Of a stretch of DNA of 64,000 nucleotides, positions 1 to 11,819 are shown one piece after another. This DNA is from Nelumbo lutea (lineage: Eukaryota; Streptophyta; Magnoliopsida; Proteales; Nelumbonaceae): contig JAKGHH010000001.1 in the NCBI GenBank assembly GCA_022828595.1, positions 141,565,017-141,629,016 of the forward strand, in the 5' to 3' direction. The notes beneath the pieces were generated by a model. That model did not search any database. It was not told the origin of the DNA and was given only the letters and a program-made list of their open reading frames with translations. Every line of letters starts with the position of its first letter. The first letter of the stretch is position 1. A program made the translations under genes and the position numbers.

Positions 1-589
1 GATTAGAAAAGGAGAAAAAAGATAACTATTTTGCAACATAACTCAAGATGTTTTTGTTATACAATGAGCCAAATGATCAATTACTAACAAGGTCGCCAAC
101 ATATGAGATGCATGACTTTCTCAGCCTTCTCAGCTTTCCTTGCGAGGAGTTTATCATCCCTGTGGACTTTATTTGCGGGATTTAGAGCACCGGAAAGCCT
201 TTTGACCTGAAAAGAAATGCTGGGTATGACAATAGAGAATTTGAATTCGGTCAATGTCCCTGAGTGCTCTGGCCTTCAATACCTGAAGAGCTCGGATTCA
301 GACCCTACACACGTATATATCTAAGATTTGTCTTGTTACTTGTGATTTTCTTTTTTGCTAATGCATGAATTATGTGAAACGGCCCCTTACCGTTTGGGAG
401 TGCTTTTCCATTTAAATTAATTTAAATGGTTTTCTAGAAAAGCTACTTTTTAAAAAGTGTTTGTTTTTTTAAGCATTTTTGGAGGGACCGGATCTAGTAG
501 GTACATCAAATTAAGCACATTAAATGAGCATTTGATGAATACTTTGACAATTGTCAAAAGTGGGTATTAATCTCTTTCAAGGGTGGGTG
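1..589. other. left flank, no gene recognised
   Basis: AT-rich DNA with no coding region that I can support. Around 391-490 there is a short piece that reads like decayed MITE end (a GTTTGGGAGTGCTTTT motif also seen at the ends of the 10655-11649 element) and a perfect 22-bp palindrome at 408-429 centred on AAATTAATTT. The Copia LTR begins at 590. Confidence 0.5.
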
Positions 590-2521
590 TGTTAGACAGT
601 TGTATGCCCTTAACTCCAATCAGTTTGATGTACTTATGACATTTATTGTAAATGAATAAAATACATATTTGATTCATGTTCTTGTGGTGTATTTCTGTGT
701 AATACCCTTAAACTGGACACTTAATGAGACTCGTGTTAGTTTAGAATGTTCATAGCCGTTGGATAAGTCTGGGGAGATTTATCCTGTTAAGGCTGACACT
801 GGTGTGCCACCAAGTGTTGGGGTAGCCTGTCTCAGCTGATAGGGTGAGACCCAAAGCAAATGTAATGTATGCTTACTTGAAATCCTGAACCGAACCAGAT
901 TTCTAGTATTGCCCTGGACCTTGGAGATTAGAGGGCAAAACTGAAAAGTTACACCTGACCCCCTAGACTCGATTATGATACTGCACTAGGTGTTGGATTT
1001 GACTGTCTTTGATATGCCAATCAGTGAGATCCTTAGCGGGGGTCAAAACCTGGGTATGTTGGGACAGTCCGAGAATTCATTTGAGTGGGTGATCATAGTG
1101 ACAGGATCAGCCCTTTTGTCGGACAAAGGTAATGATCGGGGATGCACTCTCTCTGATGGAAACCAAGACTGCCGCCAGCCGATTTCAATCGTTAAGATTT
1201 GTTTTGCAAAATATATTTTATATGTGGATATAAAAGTATATATATGTTACAGTTTCGAATTGTTTGCAAAAGGTTTTAATTCTCGGGATCCATGTGAGTA
1301 GAGAGTGCAACACTGTTCCTTGCAGCCGAGGGAGATGTCATCTTTTTTTGGGCAATGTATAATCATTATGGGCTGAGAGGTTAAGTGTAAGACCATTGAG
1401 GGTAATGCCTGATGGGCTAATCTTGCATCTGCCCACAGTCCCTGGGTGTTACAAGGTGGCTTGGCCCAAGGACCACTTAATGTAAGTGTTGGGCCCATAG
1501 AGTCCATGTAATGGGCTCAAGGGGTTCACTGGGCTTACCAGTGAATTCGGCTAGGCCTTGTAACAAAGGCTAGGCCGAACCCTTGTGGCTGATGTGTAGA
1601 TCAATGCTTGGATCTCACGCCATACAAGGAAGCCCAACTAGGCAGTAATTTGGAAGGCTAAGTGAGCACATACTATTAATGGGCCTAAAGCCCATTTCGA
1701 ACTGGGCTGATTTGATCAGTTAAAGAGGGGGCGAATCTGAGATTAGATTAGCATATAGGATAGGGTCTTACCCTATCAACTCAGAGAGTCCAAATCTAAA
1801 TACAGATTCAGATCTAGAAACCTCCTTATCAGATTAGGAGAGGGCTGGTCTAATCTGTAGATAAGATAAGGGTCTATCCTTATCTCTTAAAGGGAATTCA
1901 TATTCAAATATGATTTGGATAAGCAATTCCTAATGGGATTAGGAGCTGATCCCTTTAAGGTTATAAAAGGAGAAGGGGGTGGCAGCTTTAGAAGATCAAT
2001 CACATTCGAAATTCAGAGAGAGAACACAAAACCTAGTGAGACTGAGCTGTTTTCTCCTTGTCACCTCCTTTTTGCCGCCGCCATTACTGCCAGTTCGAAC
2101 TCCTTTTTCTAGTAGGAGTGATCAAGATTGTATCTTGATATCTGTCTTTGGAGAAAGGCTGATCTGAAGGTGTGCTCACTGCCTCCAGCGAATTCTTGTG
2201 AAGGGTTCGGTTCTTTTGGAAGAACACTACTGATTCTGCTCCATCCTACACTGCACCATCTTTAGTGGGAGCAGTCTTTGGTTCATACCTTGGGTGTGAA
2301 CACCTCCATTGGGAGATACTGCTTCTCCGTATCAGGTATATCCCTCTCCTGCTTTTGGTTTCAGATCTGGTTTAGTTTATGGTTCAAGATTGATCATTGA
2401 AAATGGAGATTTTCTAAAACAGGGAATGTGATTCCCAGATGAGGGGATAGGAAATTTTGAAATTTCTCCCAACCTACCTACAGGGTTCGGCCATCCATAT
2501 GATGGATCTCTTTTCCCTTCA
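590..2521 (+). repeat. 5' LTR of Copia 1 (1932 bp)
   Basis: Starts TGTTAGACAG and ends CCCTTCA, immediately before a Met-tRNA primer site. A TATAAAA at 1962-1968 followed by a purine-rich stretch is the likely LTR promoter. The reverse complement of nearly the whole unit recurs at 24214-26025 and, truncated, at 16552-18085, which fixes both ends. Length fits long Angela-type LTRs. Confidence 0.92.
1962..1968 (+). promoter_or_regulatory. TATA box of Copia 1 LTR
   Basis: TATAAAA about 1.37 kb into the LTR. The corresponding place in the - strand copy (plus-strand 24761-24768) also gives a TATA-like motif, so it is conserved between copies. Transcription would start a few tens of bases downstream; the start itself cannot be seen. 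Confidence 0.55.
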
Positions 2522-2535
2522 GTGGTATCAGAGAC
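2522..2535 (+). other. primer binding site, initiator Met-tRNA type
   Basis: GTGGTATCAGAGAC lies directly after the LTR's terminal CA. TGGTATCAGAGC is the well-known plant retrotransposon primer site complementary to the 3' end of tRNA-iMet. The one-base difference near the end is consistent with ageing. Confidence 0.85.
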
Positions 2536-4297
2536 ATGGTTCAAGTCTTGAACCGAATTAATGCAGATTTGAACCTGCGCAAATGGGCAGAATGTGTTCT
2601 ACCCGATTTGCACAGATTAAGGTTTTCTCTGGAAAATAGTTTCCCAGATAGAGGGCGATTGATCTGAAATTAAATTTTATAAATCTGATTTTTATTTAGA
2701 ATTGTTCTTTATAATTTTCTTGATTTATTGGTTGTTCATACAACTAGAGATCAAGATCTTGATTGGCATAGAAAACTATGACTTTGTAGTTTCTTGATTT
2801 ATTTGTTACATTTGGTCTGTAAAATATTTGTTATTTTTATTTTTTAGACTGAATGTAAAGGATTCTATCTGATGTAATATTAATAGAATCTAGGGTTTCT
2901 ATTTTTATTATTTTTGGATCGAAGAATGTGGCGTAGGAAGGAGATTTCGCAGATGGGATATTGTAATCTGCGATTTGCAGTTTATGAAATTGCATTCTGT
3001 GATCTAACCTCTGTTTTGTAGGATGTGATGTGCGAACAGCCCTCTTTGATTGATTCTTGCTTTTCTTTGATCAGTATTTAATTTTAGATCATTTTCTTAG
3101 ATTAAATCTTTAATTAAAGATCAAACCCTAGACCCATTTGAACCAGATTGGTCCAGGACCGAATCTAGGGTTCGATGGAGGCTGATTGTCAGCCCTAATT
3201 TTCCACTGATGGGCCTAAGGATTGATAATTAATTAAGAATTTAATTCGGCCCAACTTGTAAGGCCCAGTTTTAAAGTGTTAAAACTAGTAAAAGCCCACT
3301 TTTGTAGGAAAGCTATATGGGCCGAACTACTAAACCCTAATTCGGCCCATATACCTAGATAATGTTAATTGTTAATGTTATGGTTTAAAAATGAGATTTA
3401 TTTATGGGCTTTACATATATTTAATTGATTGGATTTATCCCTGCACGTGATGTATGGATGTGTGATGTGCAACGTTCATGGGCCATAAGTACTTGGTCCA
3501 TGCAGATACGATAGTGGCTCTTGCGCACACCATGGCTGAATGCACATCATTGCCATGGTGTCCCTAAAGGTCATTGGATGATCTCCCTTAGTGGTAGGCC
3601 CCACACCTCCTGGAGATGATATGCGCGGAACCCTAGCCGATCAGGGCCCACCTAAATCTGGCTTTATGAAAGTTAGTGGGAGCCACTATGGTTTGACCTA
3701 AATTAAGCTAGGGCATAATTCTTGTTCCCTCCAGCAATATGAGTGCATATGATAGGGAGATTCATATGATGAACTCTCTAAAGACCTTCCATCATTAGCA
3801 TGAAGATGTGTCTTTCAGTAATGAGGAAACACACTAGAAAATGGGCTATCCATTTGCTGTTGGATTTGTCTGAGTGTTTCATAAGATGATAGGGGTGTCA
3901 TAGACTGATGTGGGAGGGGCTTCACCAGAAAATGGGAACTCTCTCACGGTACTTTGTCGTTCTCGAATATGATGGGTGAGCACTCACTAGACATAAAGGT
4001 TTAACCTAAAATGGCTATGAACCTTGTCTAACAAAGGCCAAAGGGAAAGCTCATATGATGAGTGGATGTAATCCTTCATAGAAATGCGGTGGGGTTTTGC
4101 AGCTGAAACGATTGGCTCCATGCACCCTATGTGATTTTCCACATTTCCAGAGACAAGTCTCTATCTCCGTCACTGAGATAGGAGGGAAATCTCAGATATG
4201 AACCAATGGTAATGGAACATAGATTAAAAGCCATATCTATGTAATGAACATGAATCAAATTAGGTTGTGGACTGATGTTTGCTCTTTTATCAGAAAA
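2536..4297 (+). other. untranslated leader of Copia 1
   Basis: About 1.76 kb between primer site and gag with no conserved coding region. It is matched, inverted, by 22490-24200 in Copia 2, for example the stretch with the CACCATGG-containing segment near 3530 and the run just before gag. It is therefore element sequence, not host DNA. Long leaders are usual in Angela-type elements. Confidence 0.7.
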
Positions 4298-5083
4298 TGG
4301 CAAATGGACAATTTGCAAAGCTTCTTGGTGACAACAAGCTTAAGGGCCCAAACTATGCCGACTGGTACCGTAACCTCATGCTGGTTTTGACCTCTGAAAA
4401 GTTGGATATGGTGGCAAAGAATACCAAGAATGGGAGGAGAAAAACTCCCTTGACCACTACTATATCATTGCCTCGTTGGATAATCCAATACAGAGGCAGT
4501 TCGATCAGATTGAACTAGCCAAGGACATATTGGACAATCTCAAGACAATGTATGAAGAGCAGAATCGTTCTACTCGGTAGAAGGTCTTGAAACAATTCAT
4601 GACCGTGCAGATGTCCAAGGGCCAACAGGTTCACGACCATTGTCTTTGGATGATGGGTTATATCAACGAACTGGAGACTCTTGGATCTGGGCTGGATCTG
4701 GTAACCCAGATCGATGCTATTCTTAACTCTTTGCCTCCGTCATTCAATCCATTCATCATGAATTACAACATGAATAAGCTGAATGTCATCTTGTAGGAAC
4801 TTAGCAATATGTTGCAGAGGGCCGAAGAATTGATTAAGAAGGATGAGCCCATTGCCATGCTTGTTGAAGTAGGCAAATCGGGTAAGAAGAGGAGGGCAAA
4901 AAGAAAGCCCCAGAAGAAGGCCACCAAACCCAAGAAGCAGAGGAAAGACAAGGCATCAGATGCCTGTCACTATTGCAAGCAGACCGACCACTAGAAGAAG
5001 AATTGTCCTTAATACCTGGAATCCAAGAAAGGTAATTTCAAATCTTGTGTCATAGAAACCAATTTGTTGGTTGCTTATGCATC
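4298..5083 (+). pseudogene. Copia 1 gag, broken
   Basis: Encodes the structural Gag that packages element RNA. It begins MANGQFAKLLGDNKLKG, continues as ADWYRNLMLVL (the typical Copia Gag N-terminus), loses frame near 4430, and resumes at 4587 with the UBN2-like part (MSKGQQVHDH, INELETLG, ILNSLPPSF). A lysine-rich linker leads to a zinc knuckle CHYCKQTDH near 4968-4994; the expected tryptophan after it is a stop codon. Stops also occur at 4794 and 5010. Reads directly into the protease. Clearly related to 21630-22474 on the other strand. Not functional as read. Confidence 0.88.
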
Positions 5084-5084
5084 C

Positions 5085-6480
5085 TAGTGTATTGACTCCG
5101 GGGCTTCAACTCATGCGTATAACTCACTATAGGGATTCAAGGTAAGCAGAAGACTGAGTGAAGGAGAAGTAACACGTTACTTGGGGACTTCTGCAAGTGT
5201 TGCAGTTGTCGCCATAGGAACCGTAGAGTTAATTTTTAGAGAAGGAATAATTGTACTTAAAGGTTGTCTTTATATACAAAATTTAAGAAAAATTTTGATT
5301 TCTGTCTCAAAACTGTGTGCGGATGGATATTCTATCTTCTTTAGTAATACAATTACTATTAAAAGAAACAACAGATTCATTGCATACGGGGAACTGGAGA
5401 ACAGTCTCTATGTTCTACATCCTTCTCTAGAAACTAACATAGCTGAAACTACGCCAACTGATATCCCCAAGAAAAGATTCTATGATACAGTTAATCCCAC
5501 GTGCCTGTGGCATTACCAACTTGGCCATATCGGTGTTGACCGTATCACAAGGCTGGTAAAGGATGGTCATTTGGATTTTCTAACTGTAGAAGATCTTCCC
5601 ACTTGTGAGCCTTGCCTTCAGGGTAAGATGATGAAACGACCATTTAACGGTAAGCCTGAAAGATGTATGGGCATGCTTGACCTTATACATAGTGATGTAT
5701 GTGGTCCCCTGAGTGTTTGGACTCGTAACCAGCACGTGTATTTCATTACATTTACCGATGACTATTCTTGGTATGGTTACATGTACCTAATAAGACATAA
5801 GTCCGAATCCTTTGAAAAATTCAAAGAGTTCAGACAAGAGGTCGAGAAACAGTTAGGGAGAGCAATTAAGGCCCTTTGACCAGATTGAGGTGGCGAGTAT
5901 CTCTCTAACCAATTCAGGGACTATTTGAAGGTCAATGGGATAGTATCACAATTGACTCCTCCTGCTACACCACAACTTAACGGTGTTTCAGAGAGGAGGA
6001 ATAGGACCTTATTGGATATGGTCCGGTCACTTCTCGTACGCTCAGAGTTAACCACATCCTTTTGGGGTTACGCATTAGAGACTGCGATATACATGCTGAA
6101 TCGGGTTCCAACCAAATCGGTTCCGAACACTATACGAACTTTGGATAAGAAAGAAACCAAGTGTCAGACACTTGAAGATTTGGGGTTGTCCTGCACACAT
6201 TAAAAGAACGAGTGCGGACAAGTTGGAATCCAAGACTAGCCGTTGCCTATTTATAGAGGCTCTGTGGGTTACATATTCTATGACCCAAGTGAGCAGAAGG
6301 TGTTCTGCATCCAAAATGCATAATTCTTGGAGACTGATTATATCTGGACTCATACTGTTAGGAAATAGTTCTTGATGAGGAGAGATCAGGGTCAGTGGGA
6401 GGTGTCCCACAGGTTCCAGGTATTGGCCAACCTAGAAGATCTACCCGGGTGTCCAGGCCACCAGTCCGTTTTGGCTATGA
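5085..6480 (+). pseudogene. Copia 1 pol: protease and integrase part, broken
   Basis: Protease active-site motif IDSGASTHA is at about 5091-5117. The GAG-pre-integrase zinc module follows (LWHYQLGH at about 5506, then CEPCLQGKM at about 5606), then the integrase core: first Asp in LIHSDVCGP (about 5684), second in the remnant PD-stop-GGEYLS around 5880-5900, where a stop replaces the usual basic residue, and Glu in NGVSERRNRTLLDM near 5964-6005. The tail ends with the FWGYALETA block (about 6060). A frameshift near 6200 shifts the integrase C-terminal region. Same domain order and wording as Copia 2 at 20375-21617. Catalytic residues survive but the frame does not. Confidence 0.88.
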
Positions 6481-8089
6481 CTAGGATAGTTACCTGGTGG
6501 AAGCCTTGACTAGTGAATTGGATCCCGTGACTTATGCAGAAGCTATGTTGGACATAGATTCCCTGAAGTGGGTAGATGCCATGAGAGGTGAGATGGACTC
6601 GATGGAGACCAATGGAGTATAGACTCTAGTAGATCCGCCCCCGGGATAAAAGTAATTGGTTGCAAATGGATCTATAAGAGGAAGAAGGGCCCCGATGGTA
6701 AGGTTGAGACCTACAAAGCTCGTCTTGTGGCGAAAGGGTATATTCAAAAAGAGGGCATCGATTATGAGGAAACCTTTTCGTCCGTGGCCATTCTTAAATC
6801 CATTCGGATTCTGCTACCTGTAGTAGCATACCATGACTACGAGATTTGGAAAATGGATGTCAAAACTGCGTTCCTGAATGGAGATCTTACTGAAGATATT
6901 TATATGCAGCAACCGCAAAGTTTCATAGTTGTAGATCAAGAATACATGGTATGTAAGTTAAATAGATCCATATATGGACTTAAGCAAGATTCTAGGGGTT
7001 GGAACATCCGGTTTGACTCTACCGTCAAAAAGTTTGACTTTGAACAGAACCTGGATGAGCCCTATGTTTACAGGAAGTCCAATGGGGATAAGGTTACATT
7101 TCTGGTTATGTATGTAGACGACATTCTACTCATTGGAAATGATGTAGGAATGTTTACTACAGTGGAAATGTGGTTGTCGTAGCAATTCTCCATGAAAGAT
7201 CTTGGAGAGGCCTCCTATATATTGGTTCTTCGACTCTATAGAGATAGATTGAAGCAAATAATAGGAATGTCCCAATCTGCTTACATTGACATGATTGTCA
7301 AGAGATACAGCATGGAGAACTCGAAAAGGGAAATGTTCCTTTCAGGCACGGAGTCAGTCTCTCCAAGAAATGTCTCCTGAGACCTCTGAGGAGATTTAGG
7401 ACATGAAGGACGTTCCCTATGCCTCTACCGTAAGGAGCATCATGTATGCTATGCTATGCACTCGGCCCGACATTGCTCAAGCAGTGAGTGTGGTAAGTAG
7501 ATTCCAAACCAACCCAGGGCGGGAGCACTGGAATGCTGTGAAAAACATACTTAAGTACCTTCAAAGGACAAAAGAGTTCTATCTAGTATTCGATGGTAGC
7601 TCACTACAGATCCAGGGGTATACTGATGCCGATTTCCAGTCGGATCCAGATGATAGAAAGTCTACATCTGGATATGTTTTCATGATAGGATCATGTGCTG
7701 TTTGCTGGAAAAGCAGCAAACAGGAGTCCACGACAGACTCCACAACCAAAGCCGAATACATTGCTGCAAGTGAAGCTGCCAAGGAAGCCGTGTGGATGAA
7801 AAAGTTCATTCACGAATTGGGAGTAGTTCCGTCCAGCACATCACCCATCCCGTTGTTGTGTGACAACAATGGAGCTATCGCTTAGGCTAAGGAGGCTTGA
7901 GCCCACTCGAAGTCCAAGCACATCGAGAGGAAGTACCACGTACTGCGGGAGATTGTTGGTAGAGGGGATGCCCTAATTGAGAGGGTAGCATCAATGGAGA
8001 ATGTAGAAGACCCATTGACTAAGCCATTGACACAAAAAGTGTTTGAGAAACATGTGGAAAGTATGAGACTCCGACTTATACCAAATTAG
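6481..8089 (+). pseudogene. Copia 1 pol: reverse transcriptase and RNase H, broken
   Basis: Reverse transcriptase runs from the GCKWIYKRKK region (about 6660) through KARLVAKGY, QKEGIDYEETFSSV, MDVKTAFLNGDL, KLNRSIYGLKQ, to an intact YVDD catalytic box at 7111-7122. A stop sits at 7180 just after it. The RNase H part at 7403-8089 keeps its acidic residues in TDADF, KAEYIAASE and LLCDNNG, and ends with the usual KHIERKYHVLRE and DPLTKPL blocks before the stop at 8087-8089. Stops at 7884 and 7897 interrupt it. This RT retains its metal-binding Asp pair, unlike Copia 2. Confidence 0.9.
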
Positions 8090-8097
8090 ACCTAAGT

Positions 8098-8110
8098 GCA
8101 AGTGGGAGAA
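8098..8110 (+). other. polypurine tract of Copia 1
   Basis: GCAAGTGGGAGAA lies nine bases after the pol stop, the usual place and sequence for a Copia polypurine tract (plus-strand primer). An LTR beginning TGTT should follow directly but does not. Confidence 0.7.
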
Positions 8111-8180
8111 ACCACTGAAGGGAATAGAGATCCATCATATGGATCGTTGAACTTACAGGATGAGAGTATTTTAAGGGACA
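8111..8180 (-). repeat. inverted fragment of the Copia LTR 3' end
   Basis: ACCACTGAAGGGAATAGAG and the following ATCCATCATATGGAT block are the reverse complement of the last bases of the 5' LTR (2465-2521) plus four to five bases of the adjoining primer-site region. Similarity fades by about 8180. It stands exactly where the 3' LTR should start. Confidence 0.75.
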
Positions 8181-8540
8181 GGTGCTAAAAAAATTTTCAT
8201 ACCTTCGTGCCTATCACATCGTGCCTATCACATCTGAACCCATTTTTTGATTGGTGCATTTTCATACCAGTTTGTTTTTATATTTTTTATGCTAATAAAA
8301 CATCTTCTTGCAAATGATGGAAAAGCTAAAGGAGTTTCAAACACCAAATGGTTTTTCATCTTTTTGGTGTGCGTTGTGGAGGGATTTCACCCATCAATCA
8401 TTTGACTTTTCAAGGTGGATGTGGGGTGGATTGTACGGAAAAAGTCTAAAAGCTATATTTGGTGAAAATTTTGAAAAATTAGACTACACTTTTAGGTCCC
8501 GTTTGTTTTTCACTGTATTCTTTTGTTTAAGTTAGACAAT
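8181..8540. other. unassigned AT-rich DNA
   Basis: No gene recognised. A short direct repeat CGTGCCTATCACAT occurs twice at about 8205-8233. The GTCCCGTTTGTTTTTCACTG run near 8493 resembles MITE terminal sequence, but I found no partner. Confidence 0.35.
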
Positions 8541-8830
8541 GAAGGTTTTACCCATAATATTGCATTATTAGAAGGAATTTTTGAATCTGACATTGTAAAA
8601 ATGTGACTTCGGATGTTAAAGAATTGAAAGGAACATTTTTGCCCTCATACTATGATGGAAATGCCGTTTTTAGGAAAGAATAGGTGACGTTAGAGACACC
8701 TCAACAAATCCATTAGGCATTGAATAAAATAATAAAATCATGCTTGTATGGCATTGCTCAAGTTTAAAAATGCCACTTTAATCCTTTGATTTGAAAAGCC
8801 ACTTTAATAAAGTTAACTTAGTAAATTAAA
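8541..8830 (-). repeat. inverted copy of the 11820-12660 repeat unit
   Basis: Read on the - strand, this gives the same landmarks in the same order as the units at 11820-12660: AAAGTGGC, TTGAGCAATGCCA, ATTTTATTATTTTATTCA, AATGGAT, then a CATCATAGT-TGAG block and TTCTTTAACATC. It is one unit in opposite orientation to the other four or so. Confidence 0.6.
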
Positions 8831-10008
8831 TAAATTGCAATAATTAAGATAATTAAGTAAATTAAACAAATAAACAAATTAAATTAATTAAGGGATCTAA
8901 GTCAATTAAATAAATTAAATAAGCAAAGCTAATCAATTTAGATAAGTAAATTAAGCTAATTAAGTAAGGTTTTAAAAACTAACCCAAAATAGAACCAATT
9001 TGGTCACCAGTTTTCAAGTCAATGGTTTGATCATCCAATTTAAACGGATTAACGTGTGACGTTTTGGAAAATAAAAATAAAAAAGGACTCATAAGCCATT
9101 TATCAGTTTGAACAGTTTAATGGTTTATCTGTCTGGATCAGCGGTTTGCTAACTAAGTTAATGTTTTCTTGGAAACACCGAGCTTTACCAAAGTTTGATT
9201 AAGCTTCCCTATTGATTACTCTTATTTCTCAGCAACAATAACATTTCCATCACTAAATTATCATGGTAGCCATCTATCCTGTTTTGTCCACAGATTTCAT
9301 TCTTAAATAATATCTAAATATACATTTCATTGCAATGCAATATGAGTCATAACAGAATATCATGAAGGGGCTTTAAGGTGAAAACTCTACCATGACTTAG
9401 TCATAACAAAATATCGAGACCTCTTGGAAAAGTTTTAGTTTGGGGCTGAACCCCTACTATGATTCATGTTAGAGCAATGAGACAATTGGGGTGAATTTTT
9501 TAGGTCAAATTCTTCCATAATGTTTAGAAAAGAACTAAAGCCTTCACTTATGACTAAAACTCAATTGTAAGAGATGGGACTTGGGGCGACGGGAGGGGGA
9601 GTTGCAAAGACCGGTTTTCTCCCAACAGAGAAATGTTTCAAGATGACATGTATTTAATTTGCACATCTGAGACATGGTGGGTCTCAGTTTTATGATGAAG
9701 TGGTGATGCATGTTGCAACTTGGAAGCATGTTGGGACAATTTTTCTTGGGAGGATGGAGTGGCAAAGTTGAAATGCATTGAGAATAGAAACCAAAGGAGG
9801 TTAGTTTAGAGTGGATTAGATGGCATAAGATGGACTCAAATTATTCCTACAACAAATGGTGGGGTAAAGAGTGGTTTCAAGATCTTTAATTGCTATACCT
9901 TATAGCAATAAAAGGACAGTTATGGGCCTACTTGTTGTGGTGATTCATTTCATCAGAATTAAGAACTAAGATGGTTTAAGAGTATTTTACAGGCTAGCGG
10001 TTGATGAA
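8831..10008. other. AT-rich spacer, no gene recognised
   Basis: 8830-8970 is made of AATTAAATAAAT- and TAAGTAAATTAA-like runs; the rest is ordinary non-coding sequence. I see no conserved protein in any frame. Confidence 0.4.
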
Positions 10009-10415
10009 GGGGATGTTTGGTATCAATATCATTTACTCATTTATCAATAAAACGATGCCACATTGAAGCTAGCTCGACATTTCTACTTTCTGTGATCTAT
10101 AATGGTGTTTTTTTTTTTAAAATGGTAAAAAGCACACATGCTTCATGAATCATGATACCAACAGTTCATGCATCGGCAAGCTGTTGCTACCAACAGTTCT
10201 CTGACATGGCACTGATTTGTACCAATTAGAGTGAATGTGCAAAAAAATGGTGATGAAAATCACATTACCAAACAGGAAAAAGATGAAAAATGTTTGTTAC
10301 TGCCAACGTGGTATAAACAAAAACGATACCAAACAAAATAATATCCACCATCATGGGCATGGGCATTTTTCTTGAAAATTGAGCCAAAAAAATGCCCATG
10401 ATACCAAACACCATC
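10009..10415. mobile_element. candidate MITE with imperfect TIRs
   Basis: Left end GGGGATGTTTGGTATCA and right end (as reverse complement) GATGGTGTTTGGTATCA share TGTTTGGTATCA, and the 407-bp interval has no coding capacity. Ends of this type (TTTGGTATC) are common in Tourist-like MITEs. Flanking bases GAA and AAA are not an identical 3-bp duplication, so the exact limits are uncertain. Confidence 0.5.
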
Positions 10416-10654
10416 AAAATTTTAGTAACAGAATGTAGGGTGTATAGAAGTTATTTATTTCAAAAAAGAAGAAGACATAAGTCTTAGGAGAACTTTCTTC
10501 ATATATAATTTAATTATTTTTTAAATTCAACTATTTACTTATGAATCAAATATAGCTTCAATCCAAAAGTTCAAATTACTTCAAAGTACTACATTCATTA
10601 AAGAAATTAAATAAATTGGTTTGATTAAAAAAATTTAGTTACTAAGTTAACTAA

Positions 10655-11649
10655 GGCCATGTTTGGGAGTGCTTATTTGGGTGGGGCACCACACCATTCA
10701 TCACTTATTAGTGTTTGGGAAATAAATCTGAAATAAGTGCTTATTTTAAAATAAGGGCTTATATTTTCAGCTTTTTTTAAGTGCTCATGCAATAAGCACT
10801 TATTCAACTTTTTTCTTCCATAATTGTCCCCATTGAATTTTTAGGATACCAATTGTAACCCTTTCACAAAAACAATTTTACAAAGGCACTTTTATAAAGG
10901 TAATTTTATGAAAATTACTTTTACGAAGGTAAAGTATTCTTACAAAAGCACTTTTATGAAAGCACTTTTGTAAAAGTACTTTTACGAAAGCACTTTTGTA
11001 AAAGTTCTTTTATGAAAGCACTTTTGTAAAATTACCTTTACATGAAAGCATTTTTATAAAAGTACTTTTATGAAAGTACTTTTACTAAAGGACTTTTATA
11101 AAATTAATTTTACGAATGCACTTCTGTAAAAGTACTTTTATGAAAGAACTTTTATAAACGTACTTTTATGAAAGTACTTTTACAAAAGCACTTTTGTGAA
11201 AGCACTTTTATGAAAGTACTTTTACGAAATCACTTTTATAAAAGTACTTTTATAAAAGTACTTTTACGAAAGCACTTTTACAAAAGTACTTTTATAAAAG
11301 TACTTTTATACAAGTATTTCATTGAAGTGCTTTTATCAAAGTACTTTTATGAAAGTTTTTTTTTGGTAAAAGTACTTTTATAAAAGCACTTCTATCAAAG
11401 TACTTTTATTCATTCACTTTCGATTGGAGGCATTGAAAATTTGAAAGAAAATGAAGGACAAAAGAGTCACAATTGCTTATTTAAGTGCTTATTGCAGAAA
11501 AAGACCACCAAACATCCAATATTAAATAAGTGCTTATTTTTTAAAATATCACTTGAAAAAGTTGGGTGCCAAATGCAAATAATTGCTTATTTGAATAAGC
11601 ATTTGTTTTTAAGCACTTATTTTTAACATAAGCACTCCCAAACATGGCC
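10655..11649. mobile_element. Tourist-like MITE (PIF/Harbinger type), 995 bp
   Basis: Perfect 21-bp terminal inverted repeats beginning GGCCATGTTTGGGAGTGC, flanked on both sides by TAA (10652-10654 and 11650-11652). A 3-bp TWA target duplication and GG-initial TIRs are the hallmarks of PIF/Harbinger elements. No transposase is encoded, so it moved in trans if at all. The interior is almost wholly a degenerate tandem array (see 10870-11410). Confidence 0.88.
10870..11410. repeat. degenerate tandem palindromic repeats inside the MITE
   Basis: Roughly 18-bp units of the type CTTTTATGAAAGTA and CTTTTGTAAAAGCA repeat about 30 times. Adjacent units form short palindromes such as AAAAGTACTTTT, so the whole interior can fold on itself. 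Reading frames across it give K-V-L-L-rich repeats that are not proteins. Confidence 0.85.
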
Positions 11650-11819
11650 TAAATTGATTAAGTGATTGTTAATTTACTATTAATTATGCTAATTAAGTTA
11701 GTGTTTAGTAATAATCTTAATTGTTGTTAATTATTTACTATTAAATTAACTATCGTTAACTAAATGACTATAATTTGATAGAATCTTTGAAATAATTTAT
11801 TTTTTAACTAGTAGATTAT

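Larger units (their letters stand above)
590..8110 (+). mobile_element. Copia retrotransposon 1, Angela-like, 3' LTR missing
   Basis: A Ty1/copia LTR retrotransposon in the order LTR, primer binding site, long leader, gag, protease, integrase, reverse transcriptase, RNase H, polypurine tract, which is the Copia order (integrase before RT). The 1.93-kb LTR, the gag start (short basic N-terminus followed by LxGPNYxDWYRNL) and the CHYCK zinc knuckle resemble the Angela/BARE lineage by memory of the family. The coding part carries many stops and frameshifts. No 3' LTR follows the polypurine tract; instead there is a short inverted copy of the LTR's 3' end. A second member of the same family is on the - strand at 18648-26025. 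Lineage is an inference; Copia membership is firm. Confidence 0.9.

Noticed and set aside
11168..11383. 71-residue repetitive frame (KVLL, KHFYKSTF repeats)
   Set aside because: It is a reading of the palindromic minisatellite inside the MITE.
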